This document shows positions 9,721 through 18,249 of a stretch of 64,000 nucleotides of DNA, one piece after another (positions within the stretch are counted from its first letter, which is position 1; each line of letters starts with the position of its first letter). The stretch spans positions 248,001 through 312,000 of the forward strand of contig CAVOXT010000005.1 in NCBI GenBank assembly GCA_963700495.1. Reading direction: 5' to 3'. The notes under the pieces are model-generated. The model ran no database searches, had not been told where the DNA came from, and worked only from the letters and a program-made list of their open reading frames with translations. This DNA comes from JACCTU01 sp963700495 (GTDB taxonomy: Bacteria; Actinomycetota; Thermoleophilia; Gaiellales; Gaiellaceae). The translations under genes and the position numbers were made by a program.

Positions 9721-9863
9721 ACCGGAGAGGCTACAAAGAGGGCCGAGAGCCGCCATCGGTAGCCAGGGGCTGGGTAACCCGTGTCCCTTCGGACGGCTCG
9801 GCCCTGACAGGTATTCGCGAATCGCCGGCATTCGGTTTACCCGAGAGCCTCGGGCGCGGCGGC

Positions 9864-9869
9864 TACAAT
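9864..9869 (+). promoter_or_regulatory. -10 box of tRNA-Val gene
   Basis: TACAAT, 11 bases before the mature tRNA 5' end. No clear -35 at ideal spacing. Confidence 0.5.
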
Positions 9870-9880
9870 CGCTTGCTCCA

Positions 9881-9953
9881 GGGCGGTTAGCTCAGTTGGG
9901 AGAGCACCAGCTCGACAAGCTGGGGGTCACTGGTTCGAGCCCAGTACCGCCCA
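9881..9953 (+). tRNA. tRNA-Val (anticodon GAC)
   Basis: 73-nt cloverleaf. Acceptor arms GGGCGGT and ACCGCCC pair fully, discriminator A; D-loop has AGCTCAGTTGGGAGAGC; anticodon stem CCAGC/GCTGG with loop TCGACAA gives anticodon GAC; T-loop GGTTCGAGCCC. The 3' CCA is not encoded. Confidence 0.97.
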
Positions 9954-9963
9954 CCTACGAAAG

Positions 9964-9984
9964 CCCCGCTCAGGCGGGGTTTTC
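9964..9984 (+). terminator. Rho-independent terminator of tRNA-Val
   Basis: Stem CCCCGC/GCGGGG with loop TCAG, followed by TTTT, ten bases after the tRNA. Confidence 0.85.
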
Positions 9985-10642
9985 TGTCTGAAGTGGACAG
10001 GTAAACCACCACGCCGAAGGGTCTTTCATCTACCGGCCGTCTACCCGCACACACCCCGACTGGGTGCATGACCACCAGTAGTCGAGCGGCCGGGGAGTCC
10101 GTCCGACTCGGCTGCTTCTCTGTTCCGGCCGCGGATCGCGGCAGCACGAGCGCATGCAGACCCTCACTTCAAACAAGGGACGGACTGGCCGTGACGAACG
10201 ATCGGGCGCCCTCGCTGCGGTACTCGACCAGATCGAGCGGCAGTTCGGGCCAGGCTTTGGGATTCACTGTCCCCCCTCGGCCTGTGGCGCGAGGCCGCCT
10301 TGCTTAAAAAGCGAGTCCCCGTATCAGTGCTATCCGCGCGCGAGTAGTTGGGGCTAGCGCATCAAAGCAGGTGCTTGTCAGCATGAGAGCCAGTACCAGC
10401 GCCACGTTCTGAACGCGTCTTGGCGTAGTTGTGTCACGACGTCACTGCCGCAGATGTCATCCACTCGGTATTCGAGCGTGGAGAGGCGGGTGATCGGCGC
10501 CCGTGGCGGGATCGGCGGGCAGCGACGAGCTGCGGGCGACTTCCGGACATCCGGGCGCTACCACCTGCTCAGGCGGTAGCGCCCTGACGTGGGCCAATGA
10601 GTTCGGGAATAACACCAGAACGGATCGGGCCATACTGCGGGC
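9985..10642 (+). other. Non-coding or decayed stretch after tRNA
   Basis: Start of the loosely packed accessory region. No intact gene is visible. It contains the RecA-like fragment described separately; no copy of the tRNA 3' end was seen that would mark an integration site. Confidence 0.5.
10154..10357 (+). pseudogene. RecA N-terminus-like fragment
   Basis: A 67-codon reading frame contains ALAAVLDQIERQFGPGFG, close to the conserved RecA N-terminal helix (typically ALAQIEKQFGKG). Similarity stops just where RecA would continue with the IMRLGD strand, and the frame runs into unrelated sequence. Read as a broken 5' piece of a RecA-family gene; chance resemblance cannot be excluded because the match is only about 20 residues. 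Confidence 0.35.
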
Positions 10643-11194
10643 GTGCATGGACGCTACGCGGGCGAATCAGCGGGGCCGGCACGCGGCGGGATCGTTCTCC
10701 GAACAGCGCGTCTGATCCTGATCCCGCTGAGACGACTCGACGAGGCCGAGCACGCACGAGCGTCGAACAACCCCGCCGACGCATTGCGCGACACTCGCGC
10801 CGCCGAGCTGCAGTGGCGAGAGCACGGCTTCGGCCCCTGGGCGATCCGGGACAGACGAGACGAGAGCTTCCTCGGCGGCGCCGAGCTGCGCCTTGCCGGT
10901 CATGGCATCGAGGGAATCGCGTCCGACGAGGTCGAGGCGGGCTGGTGGGTGACCGAGGAGCGGCGGAGGGAAGGCATCGCGACCGAGGCGATGGAAGCAG
11001 CCATCGATGACCTCTGGGGCCGTACCGACGTCGAGAGCATCACGGCCTACATCGAGGAGGGAGCGAACGAACCATCTCGTCGCCTTGCCGCCAAGCTCGG
11101 ATTCGCAGCGCGTGGCCCAGGCCGCGGGCGCTCGGGCGAGCCGATGACGGTGTACGAGGTTCGCCGAGACGATTGGCTCCGACGAGGACTCTGA
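10643..11194 (+). CDS. RimJ/RimL-type GNAT acetyltransferase
   Basis: 183 residues, GNAT fold of the ribosomal-protein acetyltransferase class: opens with LRTARLILIPLRRLDEAE, has EAGWWVTEERRREGIATEA (acetyl-CoA loop) and NEPSRRLAAKLGF near the end. GTG 10643 is chosen because CATACT lies 6 bases upstream, matching the leaderless pattern seen elsewhere. Stands alone; acceptor unknown. Confidence 0.75.
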   Translation: MHGRYAGESAGPARGGIVLRTARLILIPLRRLDEAEHARASNNPADALRDTRAAELQWREHGFGPWAIRDRRDESFLGGAELRLAGHGIEGIASDEVEAGWWVTEERRREGIATEAMEAAIDDLWGRTDVESITAYIEEGANEPSRRLAAKLGFAARGPGRGRSGEPMTVYEVRRDDWLRRGL

Positions 11195-11385
11195 AGCCAA
11201 CGGTGCGAGAGTGGCCTGGGCGAGCGTGTTCCCACCTAACGCGACTGTTCTGCCCTATTGATCCTTCCTACTCAGCGCGGCAGGCCCTCTGAGCGCCACC
11301 TCTCGACTCTCATCCTCGCCGGGTGAGGCTCGTTTGCTCCGTCTGAGCGAGACTTCGGCCTAGTCGACCTTCTAGGAGGTGCAGC

Positions 11386-12330
11386 GTGGCCGTCGCTGTC
11401 AATGTCGAGAACTTCGTGCGGGCCGAGACCGACCGGATGTTCGGTGCGGCGCTAGCTCAGTCGTCTGGTGAGGTCAATGCGTGGCATCACCATCGAGCGC
11501 CGGTGGCGCTGGATCAACAGACGGTGATTCGGATGAATCGCGACACCCTCTACAGCTCGGTGGTCGCCGACATTTCGGGCGGTGCCACGCTCACGATCCC
11601 GGACGCTGGTGATCGGTATCTGTCGGTGATGCTGGCCAACCAGGATCACTACGTCAATGGTGTGCTCCACGAGGCGGGCGAGCATGAACTGACTACGGCG
11701 GTATACGACACGCCATACCTGTTGCTCGCGGTGCGGATCCTCGTTGATCCCGCCGACCCTGAGGACGTCGCCGCGGTCAACGCGCTGCAAGACCAGTTCC
11801 GGTTCGACGCCGGTTCGGCAGAGCCATTCACCTCGCCGGCGTACGACGAGACGAGCCTCACCGCCACCAGGCAGTCGTTGCTTGAGCTAGCTCGTGGCCT
11901 GAGCGGCTTCGAGCATTCCTTCGGGACCAAGGAGGCGGTCGATCCCATCCGTCATCTGATCGCTACCGCAGCAGCCTGGGGTGGCTTGCCGGAACAGGAA
12001 GCCTTCTACGTCAACGTCGATCTCGGCTTGCCGGTGGGCGAGTATCAGCTCACAGTGCGGGACGTGCCGGTGGATGGCTTCTGGTCGATCTCGGTCTACA
12101 ACGCCGACGGCTACTTCGAGCCGAACGACAGCAACGCGAACACGGTCAACAGCATCACCGCCAGCCCGAACCAGGACGGCTCGGTAACTGTCAGCCTCGG
12201 CGGGTGCGACAGGCAGAGGCCCAACTGCATCCCGATCATGGAAGGCTGGAACTACGCCGTCCGGCTCTACCGACCGCGCCCCGAGATCCTCAACGGAACA
12301 TGGAAGTTCCCCTCCGTCGAAGCAACCTAG
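11386..12330 (+). CDS. DUF1254/DUF1214 protein
   Basis: 314 residues. N-terminal DUF1254 region with VIRMNRDTLYSSVVADISGG and a C-terminal DUF1214 region with DGFWSISVYNADGYFEPND and WNYAVRLYRPRPEILNGTW. These paired domains occur in bacterial proteins of unknown enzymatic role and some Nudix-free oxidative-stress loci. No signal peptide is apparent. GTG 11386 follows a good AGGAGGTG site. No operon partner on either side. Confidence 0.8.
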   Translation: MAVAVNVENFVRAETDRMFGAALAQSSGEVNAWHHHRAPVALDQQTVIRMNRDTLYSSVVADISGGATLTIPDAGDRYLSVMLANQDHYVNGVLHEAGEHELTTAVYDTPYLLLAVRILVDPADPEDVAAVNALQDQFRFDAGSAEPFTSPAYDETSLTATRQSLLELARGLSGFEHSFGTKEAVDPIRHLIATAAAWGGLPEQEAFYVNVDLGLPVGEYQLTVRDVPVDGFWSISVYNADGYFEPNDSNANTVNSITASPNQDGSVTVSLGGCDRQRPNCIPIMEGWNYAVRLYRPRPEILNGTWKFPSVEAT

Positions 12331-12840
12331 ACCCCGTTCGTCGACCCGCGCCGGGAGCATCGCCGTCGTCTGTGGCCGACTGCGCCTCGCTGTCCAAGTA
12401 TCAGGTTCTGCCCTAACGTTCCACCTACTTAGCGTGGACAGAATGGTTCTTCAGGGATCAGTCACCATTGAGAGCGGGCGTGGCGGCCTCTGCCTGGCCC
12501 CGGTCCAGAGGGTTGAGGATGCGGTTGCGAGGGAATCTCCGATCTCGCGGTGCAGAGCCCAGGCAGGTGGACCGAGTCAGAACTCGGCACGAACGTCGTA
12601 TTCGGCACGAAAGTCGCCAGCACGCGGGCCGTGAAGCTCGCGAGCGGCGCCGAGACAGTCGCGCTCACTCGAGCAACGTCGATGAGCAGTTCACGAACTT
12701 CGGCGCAAGCGGTGCGCTGCTGTTCGGGTCCTGACCGGCTTTGTTCTCGAATTGCTGTTTCGGCTCGCGGAGTCCCGGGCCCGCACGAGTTTGAGATCGG
12801 GTCCTGGCTTGATTACCGGCCGCGTTAGGCGAGACTAGGC
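12331..12840 (+). other. Intergenic stretch without a supported gene
   Basis: 510 bases. Short open frames exist but show no recognisable family, ribosome site or codon bias typical of the neighbours. A TTCTGCCCTA...CCTACT...TAGCG segment near 12404-12436 loosely repeats one near 11247-11278; its meaning is unclear. Confidence 0.4.
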
Positions 12841-13110
12841 ATGTCCGTCAAGCTGCATCGTTGCGGAACCCCGTGGAAGTTCGGGCCCTGCTGGAAGGTG
12901 CAAAAGGCGCTCGACGACCAGGGGATCGCCTACCTGGTAGTTCCGGGGCCGCGGCGGCCCAAGAACCGCACCGCAGTGATCGAGGGCACCGGCCAACCGC
13001 TCTACCCCGCCATCCAGTTCGAAGACGGCACCTGGTATCGGGACGAGTCGAAGGACATGGCGCGGAAGATCAGAGAAGGCCGGTTGTTCGATGACCGCGC
13101 CGCGCCGTGA
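12841..13110 (+). CDS. Glutaredoxin/GST N-terminal-like small protein
   Basis: 89 residues with thioredoxin-fold features: beta strand VKLHRC, a CxxxxxxxC pattern (CGTPWKFGPC) near the N-terminus, then a helix WKVQKALDDQGI and the strand with YPAIQFEDGTWYRDE, resembling the 'VP.L...DG..L..S' region of glutathione S-transferase N-terminal domains. Probably a redox or thiol-binding protein. ATG start with no obvious ribosome site. Confidence 0.65.
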   Translation: MSVKLHRCGTPWKFGPCWKVQKALDDQGIAYLVVPGPRRPKNRTAVIEGTGQPLYPAIQFEDGTWYRDESKDMARKIREGRLFDDRAAP

Positions 13111-13176
13111 CCCGATTCATGCAAAAAGCGCACTAGACGCGGTCTGGTCCCAGGGAGGCGTACTGGCCCGGGCCGC

Positions 13177-13467
13177 GTGATGATTGCGCGTCGCGAAGAC
13201 ACCGGCGGCAAAGCCGATCGGGAGGACGGCGCGATCTGCGTCGAGTGCGGCCGCGAATGGACCAATCGGACCGAGCGGTGGCAGCGCTACCGCGTCGACC
13301 TAGAAGAAACCGCGCCCTACTGCCCGGACTGCGCGGCGAGGGGAGTTCGGGCCGAAGTCACCGAATGGACTCAGGCCAAACCCGTCCCCCGTAGTCAGGA
13401 GTTCCCGCGCGCCGATCTGGCCGCAGACGCGCGGACCCCGTGCCGTGATCCTACGACTCAGATGTAA
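13177..13467 (+). CDS. Small zinc-ribbon-like protein
   Basis: 96 residues. Two CxxC knuckles, CVEC near residue 21 and CPDC near residue 49, separated by WTNRTERWQRYRVD, form a likely zinc ribbon. The C-terminal third is low-complexity and may not be functional. Unknown role; lies among gene fragments, so it could be a remnant. Confidence 0.45.
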   Translation: MMIARREDTGGKADREDGAICVECGREWTNRTERWQRYRVDLEETAPYCPDCAARGVRAEVTEWTQAKPVPRSQEFPRADLAADARTPCRDPTTQM

Positions 13468-13529
13468 CCGAGAGATGCAACCACTTGACCTTGCCGGTTG
13501 CCTGATGCTGTGCACGCGTGTTGAGGTGA

Positions 13530-13703
13530 TGGGATCGCCGGGCGCGGTCGTTCGACGAGTTCGCCAAACGACTCGCTCGCCTCGAAGCGGACTTGTCGCA
13601 GCGGCTCGATGACGCGCGAGTACAGATGGAGGGCGGCGTCACCCGTTGGGCCGCGCGTCCGGAAGCGTCCGGACGCTCGTCCGCTTCGCGCGGCCCGTCC
13701 TAG
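13530..13703 (+). pseudogene. 3' remnant of a coiled-coil protein
   Basis: A 57-codon open frame without a start codon ends at TAG 13701-13703. It encodes SFDEFAKRLARLEADLSQR, a strong amphipathic helix, then a low-complexity tail. It looks like the end of a lost gene that preceded the SIR2-like fragment; the TAG also forms the -10 of that fragment. Confidence 0.3.
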
Positions 13704-13706
13704 ACT
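13701..13706 (+). promoter_or_regulatory. -10 box of SIR2-like fragment
   Basis: TAGACT, 7 bases before GTG 13714; overlaps the upstream stop codon. Confidence 0.4.
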
Positions 13707-13713
13707 CGCCGTC

Positions 13714-14025
13714 GTGCACCTCGTCACCCTGCTCGGGGCGGGCGCGTCAGTTCCCGCCGGTATTCCCGGCGTGCGGGAGATCACAAGTCAGGTCCTATCC
13801 GGGGAAAACGTCCGGCGTACCGGAAGCGACTTCCACCTGTTCGAGACCCCGCCGCCGCAATACGGACCGGGTGACGACGAGCTCGTTCCGCCCCAGCTTC
13901 CTAAGTTGGGGTCAACTGCGGCGTTCGTGTGTTACGCCGCTGGCTTAGCTGACAGAAGAGCCCGCACGAACCGACATGGACCAATGAGCCGGCCAGCGTT
14001 GACGGGCTACTTCACGCGGTCTTAG
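13714..14025 (+). pseudogene. Truncated SIR2-like NAD-binding protein
   Basis: The first ~50 residues match the opening of SIR2-like (SIR2_2) domains: VTLLGAGASVPAGIPGVREI, i.e. the glycine-rich NAD loop GAGAS followed by GIP, then T..VL. A full SIR2-like effector has 250 or more residues; here similarity ends by about 13,900 and the frame runs out at 14,025 through unrelated sequence. SIR2-like proteins of this kind are common NADase effectors of phage-defence systems (Thoeris, DSR, pAgo-SIR2). This is a 5' remnant, not a working gene. No partner such as TIR or Argonaute is present. Confidence 0.55.
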
Positions 14026-14063
14026 GATCGCCGCTCGTGTGACGCGACAAGAGGAGGGGTCAC

Positions 14064-14777
14064 GTGAGTCCGAGTAGGAAGACCGCGCTCTATGCGGGGT
14101 TGTGGTTCATTGGCACCTTCGTTTTCTCCATCCCAGCGCTTCTTCTCTATGACCCTATTCTGAACGACGCCGACTACATCCTCGGCTCGGGCGCCGACAC
14201 GAGGATCGCCCTTGGCGCGTTCTTGGAGATCCTGACGGCCATTGCCAACATCGCTACGGCCGTGGTGCTGTTTCCCATCCTCAAGCGGGTGAGCGAGAGC
14301 ATCGCCCTTGGCTATGTCGCCATTCGGATCCTCGAATCGACCCTCATCGTGGTCGGCCTCATAAGCCTCATGTCGGTCGTGACCTTGCGGGAGGACTTCG
14401 CGGGAGCTGGCGCAGATTCCGGCTCGCTCAACCTCGCTGGCCAGTCGCTGGTCGCGCTCAAAGACTGGACGTTCCTTCTCGGCCCCGCCTTTTGTGCGGG
14501 CTTGGGGAACGGGATCTTGCTGGGCTACCTGATGTACAAGTCGGGACTCGTGCCACGGGGGATGGCCATGTTGGGCCTCATCGGCGGCACCCTGGCCTTC
14601 GCTACGGCGACCGCCGTGCTGTTCGGAGCCTACGACCAGACCTCCGCGATTTCGTTCGTCTTCACGATCCCGGAGATCCTTTGGGAGGCGAGCCTTGCCC
14701 TCTATCTCACGTTCAAGGGATTCAAGCCGTCTCCGATCCTCTCGGGGTATGACGGCCCCGTCCTGCAGACGTCCTGA
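14064..14777 (+). CDS. DUF4386 membrane protein
   Basis: 237 residues with about six hydrophobic segments; opens SRKTALYAGLWFIGTFVFSI and contains the DUF4386 hallmarks ALGAFLEILTAIANIATAV and VPRGMAMLGLIGG. Integral membrane protein of unknown function, frequent as single copies in Actinobacteria and Firmicutes. GTG 14064 follows AGGAGG with proper spacing. Confidence 0.85.
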   Translation: MSPSRKTALYAGLWFIGTFVFSIPALLLYDPILNDADYILGSGADTRIALGAFLEILTAIANIATAVVLFPILKRVSESIALGYVAIRILESTLIVVGLISLMSVVTLREDFAGAGADSGSLNLAGQSLVALKDWTFLLGPAFCAGLGNGILLGYLMYKSGLVPRGMAMLGLIGGTLAFATATAVLFGAYDQTSAISFVFTIPEILWEASLALYLTFKGFKPSPILSGYDGPVLQTS

Positions 14778-14864
14778 TCGCTCGCGCCCGGTTACTGAGT
14801 ACGCTGAGAATGTGGCCGTCGGAGTCATAGACGGTGAGGTGTTCCCGTCCGCGTCGCACAGGTT

Positions 14865-15425
14865 TCAGGACGTGCCGCCGAAGTCGACATCCTTGGTCTC
14901 GACCGTCCCGGCCGTCCGCCCCGGCGCCGTCTGGTCGGTCCAGTACAGGTTCGTGTGCGCGATGACCTGGTCCGGCGGCGGCGCCCCCCATGCCGTCAGG
15001 TCCTCCGTCGTGTGGGCGTCGCTGACAAGGGTCGCGTCGTACCCCCTGACGAACGCGCCGTGGAGCGTCGAGCGGATGCACGCATCGGTCTGTGCGCCGA
15101 CGACGACGAGTCGCCCGACTCCGAGGCCCGACAGCACGGTCTCGAGGGTGGTGTCCTCGAAGGAGTCGCCGTAGTTCTTCTCGACGAGCGGCTCGGCGTC
15201 GCCCGGAGTCAGCTCGGGGACGATCCGCCAGTCGTCGCTCCCTCTCGCAAGCTGCTCGTCGGAGTGCTGGACCCAGACGACGGGCACCCGTTCCCGACGC
15301 GCCTTCTCGACAAGGCTGCCGACGTTCGCGACGACCGCGTCGCGCTCGGGAGTCCCCTCGACGACGCCGTTCTGCACGTCGACGACGAGGAGTGCGGTGT
15401 TCGGCCGGTTCTCGAGTGTGGTCAT
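14865..15425 (-). CDS. Isochorismatase-family cysteine hydrolase
   Basis: 186 residues. Catalytic triad is visible: Asp in LLVVDVQNGV, Lys in LVEKNYGDSF, Cys in GAQTDACIRSTL. The cis-peptide-type segment before the Cys is present. Family members hydrolyse amides such as nicotinamide or isochorismate vinyl ethers; the substrate is not evident here. Strong ribosome site (AGGGGAGACC) before ATG 15425. Divergent from the NTF2-like gene. Confidence 0.88.
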   Translation of the reverse strand: MTTLENRPNTALLVVDVQNGVVEGTPERDAVVANVGSLVEKARRERVPVVWVQHSDEQLARGSDDWRIVPELTPGDAEPLVEKNYGDSFEDTTLETVLSGLGVGRLVVVGAQTDACIRSTLHGAFVRGYDATLVSDAHTTEDLTAWGAPPPDQVIAHTNLYWTDQTAPGRTAGTVETKDVDFGGTS

Positions 15426-15481
15426 GGTCTCCCCTTACTCACGCTGGGCTGCTGTGTCCACCACGATAGCGAGTCCTTGAC

Positions 15482-15488
15482 GTAGGCT
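15482..15488 (+). promoter_or_regulatory. -10 box of NTF2-like gene
   Basis: TAGGCT at 15483-15488, 7 bases before GTG 15496; leaderless arrangement. Confidence 0.45.
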
Positions 15489-15495
15489 CGGCACC

Positions 15496-15865
15496 GTGGG
15501 AGTGTCGCTCGGGGATCGGCTGATCGACGCCATCGCGGCTCAGGACCGGACTGCGCTCGCCGCGTGCTTCGCGCCCGATGCCGAGTTCCGCGGCCTCACT
15601 CCCCGGGGTCTTGAGAGAGCGCTCGGGCGCGGTCGAAACGGCCTCGCTGATCGCGGCATGGTTCGCGGACTCTACGGAGCTGGGCCTCGTGGCCGCGACG
15701 ACGGGCGAAGTCGAGGAAAGGCTCCACATCTCGTACCGTTTCCAGGGAGTCGAGGAGGGCGAGCCCTACCTCGTCGAGCAGCACCTCTTCTGCTCGGTCG
15801 ATGCAGATCGAATCACGCACGCGGATCTTCTGTGCTCGGGGTTCCGCCCTCACCGCGACCGTTGA
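15496..15865 (+). CDS. NTF2/SnoaL-like protein (frame break)
   Basis: About 123 codons. The N-terminal helix reads GDRLIDAIAAQDRTALAACF and the sheet part continues in the next frame as SYRFQGVEEGEPYLVEQHLF, matching the cone-shaped SnoaL/NTF2 fold, used by many small ligand-binding proteins or isomerases. A +1 shift lies in the C-run at 15601-15604; total length is one base over a multiple of three, so a single inserted C explains it. Possibly a sequence error rather than a dead gene. Confidence 0.65.
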
Positions 15866-15885
15866 CCGTCTCGTGAGGAAGCCGC

Positions 15886-15907
15886 GAGGGGGCCTCTCGA
15901 CCCCCTC
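15886..15907 (+). terminator. Hairpin after NTF2-like gene
   Basis: Stem GAGGGGG/CCCCCTC with an 8-base loop, no T-run after it; possible terminator. Confidence 0.35.
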
Positions 15908-15950
15908 AGCGAAAGCGATGTGGCCCGTCGGCTAGTTCTGCTGCCTACAC

Positions 15951-17000
15951 ACCTGCGAGACGGCTGATTGCGTCCGGGCCTCTGGCGAGGCTTGTGGTCG
16001 ACCAAGACCAGCTTCGCCAGGGAGGCCCGGATGCGTGAGTCAGTCTGCCCACCGCGACGGATGCGTTACTCGTTGGAGTCGCGCTGTCGGATCGTGCAGT
16101 TGGCGCTCGAGGGCGAGCGAGCCCGCAGGCGGCCGCGGCCGCCTGCGGCGCGAGTCGTGCTACCGGTTACCGGCTGTGGCGCCGCTACCGGGAGGGCGGC
16201 TGGGCGGCGCGGCTGGACCGACCGCCGGTGCCGAAGCGGCAGCCGCGCCGCTTGTCGGCCGCCGCGGAGGCGGAGATCCTCGCGGCGCGTTCGTACGCCA
16301 ATGCTGGCCCTGTGATCGTGGCGGGGTTGCTCGGCCGGCCGGCGTCGACTGTTTGGAAGGTGCTTCGCCGCTACGGCGTCTCGAGACTGCCGCGCCCACC
16401 CCAGAGAGCCGGTGCAGCGTTACGAGCGGGAGCGGCCGGGCGAGCTCGTCCATGTCGACATCAAGAAACTGGGCCGCTTCTGGACGGTCGGGAAGGCGAT
16501 CCTCGGCGACCGGCTCACGCGCAGTGAGGGCGCCGGCTGGCAGTACCTGCACCTCGCGATCGACGACCACTCACGGCTGGCCTACGGCGAGCTGCTCCCG
16601 ACAGAGAGCCCATCCGACGGCGTCGCCTTCCTCCGCCGCGCACACGCCTGGTACGCCGGTCAGGGCGTCACGATCGAACGCGTTCTCAGCGACAACGGCA
16701 ACGGCTCACCGCGATCCCGCGCCTGGACAGCCGCCTGTCGCCGAGCTCTGCAATCCAGCGCCGCGTACACGGCGCGCGGGCGTCGCCCGGCAGATTCCAA
16801 CGGCAAAGCCGAAGCGCTCGTCAAGCACGCGTCCTGCGCGAATGGGCCTATCGCTTCGCCGTACCCGCTCGAAGCGTCCGACGCGCGCACGAGCGTCTGG
16901 GACCGCGGCTACGCTGCCGCTGGGTACAACCAGCGAGGCCGACCAGCGAGCGGCTCACTCGGACGCGGCCGACCGACCGATCGAGCCGCGTCTCACAGGT
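15951..17000 (+). mobile_element. Decayed IS481-type insertion sequence
   Basis: About 1.05 kb, the usual size for IS481. Ends carry inverted repeats: ACCTGCGAGACG at 15951-15962 and its near-complement (11 of 12) at 16989-17000. Between them lies a transposase broken in several frames. No clear target-site duplication was found. Confidence 0.6.
16031..16985 (+). pseudogene. IS481-family transposase, multiple frameshifts
   Basis: Pieces in all three frames line up in order with an IS481 transposase: an N-terminal helix-turn-helix (SLESRCRIVQLAL, then ATGYRLWRRYREGGW), a second helix-turn-helix (PASTVWKVLRRYGVSRL), and the DDE core with first Asp in GELVHVDIKKLGRF, second Asp in LAIDDHSRLAYGE, the SDNG segment and a Glu in NGKAEALV. 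At least four shifts separate them, and the C-terminal part is the most degraded. Cannot be active as given; whether all shifts are biological is uncertain because neighbouring core genes also carry single-base errors. Confidence 0.75.
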
Positions 17001-17005
17001 CTGTG

Positions 17006-18249
17006 CGCGACGCCACAGCTAGCTCAGCGTCGCACTCGCTGCGTTCGCGCGCAGCTGCGCGGCCTCCACGATCTGGATTCGGCGATCACGCTCGTCCAGA
17101 CGTCGCGCTTCGTCAGCTTGCGACGCGGTCGTCTGCCGCGACGCGCGTTCTCATCATCGACGTACGGCTACGCATCGCTCGTCGAAGAACGCGCGATCCG
17201 GTGCTCGCCCGCACGGCTGGTACGCGCCGTCATCGTACGTCGCTACCGGCGCCGACGTCCGCCTCGGATCTACTTTGACTGTCTCGTGAGGAGCTGCGGC
17301 ACGATGCAGTCGTCCGGACGGTGGCCGATCGACGAGCACGCGGGCGACGATACACGTGCTGATCACGGTCGACGCTGCGGGCATGCGAGCTGCCCTTCAA
17401 CGCGAGCGAGTTGAAGATGAGACCGGCACGACGCAGAGCTTCGCCGACTGCACGCAGAGGGTGACAGCGACATCGAGCGCGGCTCGGCGATGCCTCGTGG
17501 AATCTGTCCGGCTGGACGCCGCTAATCAGCTTCGCCGTCCCCGGCGACAACCGCGGCCAGAACGAGCTCGAACGACGCCCGAATCGAGCCGTGGCTCATG
17601 TCGTCTTTGACAAGCTGCTTGATCGCCGTCTCTCAGTGCACCTCGGGCAGCGTCTGCGTCCGAGTAGGACCGCGATGTAGAGATCGAGCGGAGTCCTCGC
17701 AGCGGGATGCCATGGGCATCCTCCCCTGTCTGGTTGTGCGTCCGCGGACGGCCGCACGGAGCGATCCGATCGTACCCCTCGTCCAGCGGCGTAAACACGC
17801 TCTCCGAGAAGCCTGTTAAAGACCATCCGGATCGCCGCGCCTCGACTACTCTCTGAGACGGTGCTCATGACCTATCTGTTCACGCGCCTCGTGCGCGTGA
17901 CGTACGGCGGCGCGGATTGAAGTCCGATCGCCGCGACAGCTCGATCGTCCGACGAAGCGCTTTGCCAGACGGGCGTTCGAACGACGGGCGTGACAGCATG
18001 CGGATCAACGACGGAAACGCACTACATCGCCTCGAGCGCGAGGAGATCGGCGAAGAAGACGTCGATCGCGGACCGCGAGGATGCGCGGACACTCGCCACT
18101 TCCTGACGAGACGTTCTGCGCTCGGCCGGCGTCGAGGCGTGCTCGGTCACCAGGCCCTGAGGCCCTAGCCGAACGGCTAGTTGTCCCTCGAATCCTCGAG
18201 TGGAACGATCGTTCGTGGATCGGGCGACGAACTCTCGGAGAGGATTGAC
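17006..18249 (+). other. 1.2-kb stretch without a supported gene
   Basis: No frame shows a known family, a plausible start with ribosome site, or sustained codon bias. Probably decayed accessory DNA behind the insertion sequence. Confidence 0.5.

Noticed and set aside
9930..9953. tRNA-Val 3' end as an attachment site with a matching repeat downstream
   Set aside because: No second copy of the tRNA end was found by reading through the accessory stretch, and no integrase is present.
9887..10147. Minus-strand frame across the tRNA-Val gene
   Set aside because: It translates the complement of a tRNA (the familiar RYWARTSDPQL-type artefact) and has no family support.
17006..18249. Several short frames behind the insertion sequence
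   Set aside because: No start signals, family similarity or codon bias; they overlap each other on both strands.
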